NCBI GenBank assembly: GCA_032654645.1
Contig: JAULAW010000005.1
Span: forward strand, 186,001-250,000
Reading direction: 5' to 3'
Source: CAITJF01 sp032654645
GTDB taxonomy: Bacteria > Pseudomonadota > Gammaproteobacteria > Burkholderiales > Gallionellaceae
DNA: 64,000 bases
Part shown: positions 58,894 to 64,000 of the stretch, in pieces
Numbering within the stretch: the first letter of the stretch is position 1
How the letters are laid out: each line of letters begins with the position of its first letter
Translations under genes and position numbers: made by a program
Notes under the pieces: generated by a model
The model's input: only the letters and a program-made list of their open reading frames with translations
Told to the model about the DNA's origin: nothing
Database searches by the model: none

Positions 58894-61524
58894 ATGAAGC
58901 CAGGAAGAAACGACCCGTGCATCTGTGGCAGTGGAAAAAAATACAAGAACTGTTGCCAGACAAAATTAGAGGTGCGCCCGGAGGTTCAATCCCCGCAGCA
59001 AAAGGCGGAAGCCATCGCGCCCAAATATTCGGTGAAGGGGGCGCCGCCTCCACAGGCCGAACTCAACCATCTGGGCGCTTTGTTTAATGCCGGAAGCTAC
59101 GCAGAAGTGGAAATTCAGGTGCGTTCGCTGCTCGAGCGGCACCCGGATTTTGGGGTCGCCTGGAAGATACTGGGTGCAACCCTTCAGCGGCTGGGCAAAG
59201 ATAGCCTGCATGCTTTACAAAAAGCAACGGTGCTCATGCCCGATGATGCGGAGGCGCATTACAACCTGGGTGACACCTGCAAAAAGCAGGGGCGTCTGGA
59301 CGAGGCTGAGGCGTGCTATCGGCGCGTGCTGCAGATCGAACCTGATTTAATCGGGGCGCATATCAACCTTGGCATCCTCCTTAATGATCTGGGGCGGCTT
59401 AAAGAGGCTGAAGCGAGCTACCGGCGGGCGCTGCAAATCAAACCGGATTTAATTGAGGCGCATTACAACCTCGGCATCCTGTTCAAGAAGCAGGGAAGGT
59501 TAGATGAGGCTGTGGCCAGCTACCGGCAGGTGCTGAGGATCAAACCGGATTTAATCGAGGCGTATATCAGCTTGGGCGACACGCTCAAGGATATAGGCCG
59601 GCTGGACGAGGCGGTGGAGAACTACAGGCTGGCGCTCAAGCTTAAAGGAGACTGGAAAGAAGCGCTACGCCGTTTGACCACACCTCTGGTATTGCCCACA
59701 GGCATGGTGCTAGGTTCCCACTACCCCGCTGCACCTGCCCCCCCCTTGGCAGCAAGGCAAGGATTGCCCTTGCCGGAGGTGGGGCAACCAGAGCCGGGGA
59801 TTGCGAAAAAGCTGCGCATCATCCTGATTTACCCGCCACCATGGCAGATACCGTCTCCTGGTGATCCGGTGCCGGGAATGCCTTTCGGCCCACCCAGAGA
59901 CAGGAGCGATCACCATCTGGATGGAGATTTTCAGACTATTACTTATGGCTTGTTGACGATTGCCGCCCAAGCCATGCGTGCCGGACATGATGTCAGTGTC
60001 TACAACCTTTCCACCACACCGTGGCGGGATGTGGTGGAGCTGATTTCCGAAGCCGCAGCCGACGTCTATGGAATCTCCGCTTTTACCTCCAACCGGCGCG
60101 GTATGGGTGCGGTCGCCGCGTTGATCCGGCAGCAGCATCCGCAGGCGCACATCACGGTCGGAGGCCCATTCGTCACTGCGCTGCCATTGGACACCTTGCG
60201 CTATTATCGGGACATTGACACGGCGGTAATCGGGGAGGGCGAGGACACTTTCATGGAGCTGCTTGAGTGTCTGGGGTCTGGCCGTCCGGCTGCAGGCATC
60301 CCCGGCACCGCATGGCGTGATGGCGAGGAGGCAGTCTGCGGCCCATTGCGCACGCGCATCAAGGATCTCAATATTCTGGCGTCACCGTTCGACTACTTCA
60401 CCAGCCCCATAGTCATGACATCGCGTGGTTGCCCGAGCAAGTGCACTTTTTGCGGCAGCTTCACCACGTGGGGCAAGATGTTGCGTTTTCATTCGGCAGA
60501 GTCTTGCCTCGATATTTTCAAGAAGGCGCTTGCCCGGCTGCCCATACCCTTCATGATGATCAAGGACGACACATTTACAGCCCATCGGCGACGGACGATT
60601 GCGATTTGCGACGCGATCATCGAGAACAAGATGAACTTCATTTGGAGTTGCGACACCCGCGTTGACAGCCTGGACGATGAACTGCTGCGCAAAATGCGGC
60701 TGGCGGGTTGTCAGATGATCAGCCTCGGGGTCGAGTCCGGTTCACTGGAGATACTGAAAAACATCCGCAAGGAAACCACCCCGGAGATGGTGCTGGAAGC
60801 GACCCGCTGGGCCCAGAAGTACGGAATGCACGTGCGCTTCTACATGATACTTTGCAACCGGGGAGAAACCTCCGAAACCATCGAGCAGAGCAACAACCTG
60901 ATCAAGGCCGGGCGGCCCAACCGGTATTTTTTCGGTGCCTTGTCGTTTTTTCCGGGCACAGAGGACTGGGCCATTCTGCGCGAGAAGCAGGGCCTGACGC
61001 CGGATATTTTCTTTACCAACGATTTCAAGGAACTGACTGTCGCCACAAACCGGCACAAGGAGTTGAAAGACGTCATGCTCCACGTGGTATGCGACATCGG
61101 CGCTATTTATGGTTTCGACTATACAGTGGAGGAACGCGAAGCGGTAGTTGCCAACCTGCCACATCTGCACAGCGCCCATGTCGAGCTGGCGAATGCCTAT
61201 TTCCGTGACGGGCGCTTTGACGAGGCAGCTTCAGCACTGAATCGCGCCGAGGAGTTGGGCTTCCCGATTGGCGGCATCATCCACAATCAGCGTGCCTGTA
61301 TTGCCTTGGCACGCGGCGATGTCGGCGGCGCACTCGTCCTGTTAGAACACGCCATTCACTGCTATCCCCATCAAACCGTGATGAAAAACCTTAAAAACCT
61401 GCGAGCTTGGGCAGACACCCCGGTGAACGATAGGGGCAAGCCGCCCGTGCTCAATGATTCAGTCCTGGCAATGGATTTCAATTCGCAATTGCAATCAAAT
61501 AGTGTCCGCCCAACAGCCATGTAA
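58894..61524 (+). CDS. SEC-C / TPR / B12-binding / radical-SAM / TPR fusion protein
   Basis: 876 residues from ATG 58894 (AAGG five bases before); GTG 58888 is an alternative. Domains in order: a SEC-C zinc motif PGRNDPCICGSGKKYKNCC (residues ~4-24); TPR repeats of the GRLDEAEACYRRVLQIEPDL type (~60-250); a Pro-rich linker; a cobalamin-binding-like domain (~307-455, LRIILIYPPPWQ, TVGGPFVTALPLDTLRYYRD); a radical-SAM core with C513, C517 and C520 in RGCPSKCTFCGS; and a second TPR-like region (~760-850). B12-radical-SAM proteins mostly methylate unreactive carbon or rearrange substrates; here the TPRs and zinc motif may recruit a protein or nucleic-acid target. The reaction is unknown. Confidence 0.88.
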   Translation: MKPGRNDPCICGSGKKYKNCCQTKLEVRPEVQSPQQKAEAIAPKYSVKGAPPPQAELNHLGALFNAGSYAEVEIQVRSLLERHPDFGVAWKILGATLQRLGKDSLHALQKATVLMPDDAEAHYNLGDTCKKQGRLDEAEACYRRVLQIEPDLIGAHINLGILLNDLGRLKEAEASYRRALQIKPDLIEAHYNLGILFKKQGRLDEAVASYRQVLRIKPDLIEAYISLGDTLKDIGRLDEAVENYRLALKLKGDWKEALRRLTTPLVLPTGMVLGSHYPAAPAPPLAARQGLPLPEVGQPEPGIAKKLRIILIYPPPWQIPSPGDPVPGMPFGPPRDRSDHHLDGDFQTITYGLLTIAAQAMRAGHDVSVYNLSTTPWRDVVELISEAAADVYGISAFTSNRRGMGAVAALIRQQHPQAHITVGGPFVTALPLDTLRYYRDIDTAVIGEGEDTFMELLECLGSGRPAAGIPGTAWRDGEEAVCGPLRTRIKDLNILASPFDYFTSPIVMTSRGCPSKCTFCGSFTTWGKMLRFHSAESCLDIFKKALARLPIPFMMIKDDTFTAHRRRTIAICDAIIENKMNFIWSCDTRVDSLDDELLRKMRLAGCQMISLGVESGSLEILKNIRKETTPEMVLEATRWAQKYGMHVRFYMILCNRGETSETIEQSNNLIKAGRPNRYFFGALSFFPGTEDWAILREKQGLTPDIFFTNDFKELTVATNRHKELKDVMLHVVCDIGAIYGFDYTVEEREAVVANLPHLHSAHVELANAYFRDGRFDEAASALNRAEELGFPIGGIIHNQRACIALARGDVGGALVLLEHAIHCYPHQTVMKNLKNLRAWADTPVNDRGKPPVLNDSVLAMDFNSQLQSNSVRPTAM

Positions 61525-61778
61525 CGCGATCCGCCCTGCCGTTCCTGAAGGCAGGCGCCTATTCCAAATACTGGTGGAGCTACACTTGCTTGCCGGTCAA
61601 TGCCCTTCAGGTAATCAAGGGGTGCAGGCGCTGAAATACGAGCGGTTGAGACGCAGCATTAGAATTTTTTGCGCATAATGTAAACTGGAAAACCCGTTTC
61701 AGATTGAAAATAATTGCATAATCCAGTAACTTCCAACCTTGGAGGTTCATGATTTTGATTTTGTTCAGGAGGCAAGCA

Positions 61779-62414
61779 ATGAGCAACGCAGTGACAATGG
61801 TTTTTTTCAGGTTAATTTTGGCCGCAATTTTTCTTGTGAGTAGCGCGGGAGCGCGGGCTGAAGAGCAGGAAAATATTCATTCTCATGAGCATAAAAAAGC
61901 TAACGCCCCAGCGCACTGCGAAGACCCGAGTGCTGACGCCGCAGCCGCGTTAAAAGAATTCAGGCCGCTTGCGGCCAAGGGCGATGCCCGTGCGCAGTTC
62001 GAGCTTGGGTTTATGTATGAACGAGGCAAAGGCGTTCCGCAAGATTACCAGGAATCTGCATCGTGGTTTCGCAAGTCGGCGGATCAGGGGAATGCATCAG
62101 CGCAGTTTTACCTTGGGCAGATGTACGATATTGGAAAAGGTGTTCCACAGGACTATCAGGAAGCTGCGGCGTGGTATCGCAAGTCGGCTGAGCAAGGGGG
62201 AGCGTTGGCGCAACTCTATCTTGGGTTTTTGTACGACAATGGGCAGGGTATGCCCGTTGACATGGTGCAAGCGTACAAATGGTATAGCTTGGCTGCGGTG
62301 AGCGGGAATGCATTTGCTCCACAGCGCAAAAAAATTGCTGAAGCCAAGATGACACCAAATGAAATCAAAGAGGCGGAGGCGTTGGCAGATAAGTGGTTGG
62401 CGCAACACAAGTGA
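61779..62414 (+). CDS. Exported Sel1-repeat protein
   Basis: 211 residues from ATG 61779, with AGGAGG seven bases upstream. A signal peptide ends near AGARA, followed by a His/Glu-rich segment (HSHEHKK). Three Sel1 repeats of 36 residues follow (ARAQFELGFMYERGKGVPQD, SAQFYLGQMYDIGKGVPQD, LAQLYLGFLYDNGQGMPVD), then a helical tail. Sel1 repeats bind proteins and are common in secreted scaffolds. It is 20 bases upstream of a larger Sel1 gene and may have arisen by duplication. Its role is unknown. Confidence 0.85.
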   Translation: MSNAVTMVFFRLILAAIFLVSSAGARAEEQENIHSHEHKKANAPAHCEDPSADAAAALKEFRPLAAKGDARAQFELGFMYERGKGVPQDYQESASWFRKSADQGNASAQFYLGQMYDIGKGVPQDYQEAAAWYRKSAEQGGALAQLYLGFLYDNGQGMPVDMVQAYKWYSLAAVSGNAFAPQRKKIAEAKMTPNEIKEAEALADKWLAQHK

Positions 62415-62434
62415 TATATAAATTAACGAAACAA

Positions 62435-64000
62435 ATGATGATGGCCTTGTTCAGACAAGTTCTGGCGGTGTTTTTTCTTGTGGTCAGCGCGGGAGCGTGG
62501 GCTGGGCTTCAGGAAGGGATCGACGCTTATGACATGGGGGATTATCGGGCCGCATTAAAGGAATTAAAACTGCTTAGTGGCGACAAGCGTGCACAGTTCC
62601 TTATTGGTGTGATGTACGAGCAAGGGCTGGGTGTTCCTCGCGACGACAAGATGGCGGCTGGGTGGTACCGCAAGTCGGCTGAGCAGGGGGATGTAGAGGC
62701 ACAGTACAATCTTGGGCGGATGTACGACCTGGGTCAAGGCGTTCCACAGAACGATAAGTTGGCTGTAGAGTGGTACCACAAGGCAGCAGAGCAGGGGGAT
62801 GCGGAGGCGCAACACAACCTTGGACTGATGTATCGCCAGGGTCGAGGGGTTACCCAGGACTACAAGATAGCGGCAGAGTGGTACCGCAAGGCAGCAGAGC
62901 AGGGGAATGAAGATGCGCAGAACAGCATTGGGATATCGTATGATCTGGGGCTAGGCGTTCCACAGAATGACAAGTTGGCGGCAGAGTGGTATCTCAAGGC
63001 AGCCGAGCAGGGGAACGCAGACGCTCAGAACAACCTTGGGGTAATGTATCGCCAAGGCCGAGGGGTTATACAGGACTACAAGATAGCGGCAGAGTGGTAC
63101 CGCAAGGCTGCCGATCAAGGAAATGCGGATGCGCAGCATAACCTTGCGATGCTATATGACATGGCGAATATCGATACGAACGAGCACCATCTCGCGATGG
63201 AGTGGTTCCACAAGGCGGCTGAGCAAGGGGATGCGGATGCGCAGAACAGTCTCGGTGTGTATTATCATTTGGGACATGGCGTTACGCAGGACTACAAATT
63301 GGCGGCAGAGTGGTACCGCAAGGCAGCCGAGCAGGGTAATGCCAATGCGCAGTACAACCTTGGGTTGATGTACCACCAGGGTCAAGGTGTTCCTCAGAAC
63401 GATAAATTGGCGGTGGAGTGGTACCGCAAGGCAGCCGAGCAGGGGAGAGCCAGTGCGCAGTATGAAATTGGTGTGATGTATCATCAAGGCAAAGGTGTTC
63501 CACAGAACGATAAGATTGCGGCTGATTGGTTTCGCAAGGCGGCTGAGCAGGAGCATGCCGATGCGGAGAACAATCTTGGGGCGATGTACCTGGAAGGCCG
63601 GGGTGTTCCGCAGGGCTACAAGGAGGCAGTATCGTGGTATTCCAGTGCGGCCCGGCATGGAAGTTTAGAGGCGCAGTACAATCTTGCTCGGTTATACGAT
63701 CTGGGGCAGGTAGTGCCGCAGAACTTCACGTTGGCAGCAACTTTTTACCGCATGGCGGCCATGCATGGGAAGGCAGAGGCCCAATATTATCTTGGAATGA
63801 TATACCGCAAAGGCTTGGGTGTACTGCGGGACGATAGGGCTGCTGTATCGTGGTACCTCAAAGCGGCCGAGCAGGGATATGCGGCAGCGCAGTACAATCT
63901 TGGCCTGATGTACAAGGCCGGAGACGGTGTGCCGGTTGACTTGGTGCAAGCATGTAAGTGGTTCAACCTGGCTGAGTTGGCAGGGGACGAAAATGCCCAG
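62435..64000 (+). CDS. Exported protein with at least 13 Sel1 repeats (3' end outside window)
   Basis: 522 codons are visible and the frame runs off the window. ATG 62435 is followed by two more Met; a signal peptide ends near SAGAWA. From about residue 46 there are 13 full 36-residue Sel1 repeats and the start of a 14th, each like AQYNLGLMYHQGQGVPQNDK followed by LAVEWYRKAAEQG. Repeat 6 is divergent (MLYDMANIDTNEHHLAMEWF). The repeats are very similar, suggesting recent tandem expansion. It should be a long superhelical scaffold in the periplasm or outside the cell. Confidence 0.9.
   Translation, partial: MMMALFRQVLAVFFLVVSAGAWAGLQEGIDAYDMGDYRAALKELKLLSGDKRAQFLIGVMYEQGLGVPRDDKMAAGWYRKSAEQGDVEAQYNLGRMYDLGQGVPQNDKLAVEWYHKAAEQGDAEAQHNLGLMYRQGRGVTQDYKIAAEWYRKAAEQGNEDAQNSIGISYDLGLGVPQNDKLAAEWYLKAAEQGNADAQNNLGVMYRQGRGVIQDYKIAAEWYRKAADQGNADAQHNLAMLYDMANIDTNEHHLAMEWFHKAAEQGDADAQNSLGVYYHLGHGVTQDYKLAAEWYRKAAEQGNANAQYNLGLMYHQGQGVPQNDKLAVEWYRKAAEQGRASAQYEIGVMYHQGKGVPQNDKIAADWFRKAAEQEHADAENNLGAMYLEGRGVPQGYKEAVSWYSSAARHGSLEAQYNLARLYDLGQVVPQNFTLAATFYRMAAMHGKAEAQYYLGMIYRKGLGVLRDDRAAVSWYLKAAEQGYAAAQYNLGLMYKAGDGVPVDLVQACKWFNLAELAGDENAQ

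Noticed and set aside
62435..64000. Possible CRISPR or minisatellite array
   Set aside because: The regular 108-base period is protein-coding and matches 36-residue Sel1 repeats; there are no unique spacers of constant length.
1..64000. tRNA and rRNA genes
   Set aside because: I looked in the larger gaps for cloverleaf-type sequences with CCA or GTTC loops and for conserved rRNA stretches and found none; a tRNAscan search would be decisive.

Overview
The window reads as chromosomal DNA of a Gram-negative betaproteobacterium. The housekeeping run glmM / folP-ftsH-rlmE-yhbY-greA-carB-carA, the DUF3025 and DUF4149 genes, a B12-dependent ribonucleotide reductase and the betaproteobacterial-type porin fit the Nitrosomonadales. 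A Gallionellaceae-like, chemolithotrophic iron- or nitrite-oxidiser type is my best guess, from family knowledge only. No rRNA, tRNA or CRISPR array was seen.

Layout. (1) 1-4235: the end of a respiratory operon encoding a split cytochrome b (b6-type His spacing), a subunit IV fused to a C-terminal c-type haem domain, two exported Vgb/NHL-like beta-propellers and a membrane-anchored cytochrome c. (2) 4560-18903: a phosphate-starvation block with PhoB-like regulator, porin, EAL-CBS-GGDEF protein, OlsA-like acyltransferase, PsiE-like protein, OlsB, a broken phoU and pstSCAB. Eleven-base-phased Pho-box-like repeats precede most units. An arsC-acr3 arsenic operon and a Lys/Ala-rich nucleoid-like protein sit inside it. 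(3) 19096-21233: a glycine-zipper protein and glmM. (4) 21356-31424: an accessory island between glmM and folP, holding a type I restriction-modification system (hsdR, hsdS, hsdM), an MNT/HEPN pair, VapBC, YafQ/DinJ, and relics of folP and of a second VapC. (5) 31621-43500: housekeeping genes folP, ftsH, rlmE, yhbY, greA, carB, carA, DUF3025, DUF4149 and tal. Their gaps are filled with TTAGTCG-type inverted repeats. (6) 43815-46000: a toxin-antitoxin graveyard with one intact RelE/XRE pair and several broken genes. (7) 46056-50349: a small radical-SAM protein, a Ycf46-like AAA ATPase and a thioredoxin-like ferredoxin, followed by a complete IS1182-type element. (8) 50945-58386: cytochrome c, dienelactone hydrolase, hisG-hisD, a half-size GDT1-type transporter, a DUF433 gene with a frameshifted partner, and nrdJ. 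(9) 58894-64000: an unusual SEC-C/TPR/B12-binding/radical-SAM/TPR fusion protein and two exported Sel1-repeat proteins, the last running off the window.

How it fits together. Region 2 is a coherent phosphate-scarcity programme: uptake by Pst and a porin, replacement of phospholipid by ornithine lipid (OlsA/OlsB), second-messenger control, and detoxification of the arsenate that Pst would import. Dispersed palindromic repeats have shaped the chromosome: one lies inside the broken phoU, and in-frame copies lie within hsdR and hsdM. The candidates that look least described are the bc complex with propellers (1-4235), the SEC-C/TPR/B12/radical-SAM fusion (58894-61524) and the radical-SAM/AAA/ferredoxin trio (46056-48703).
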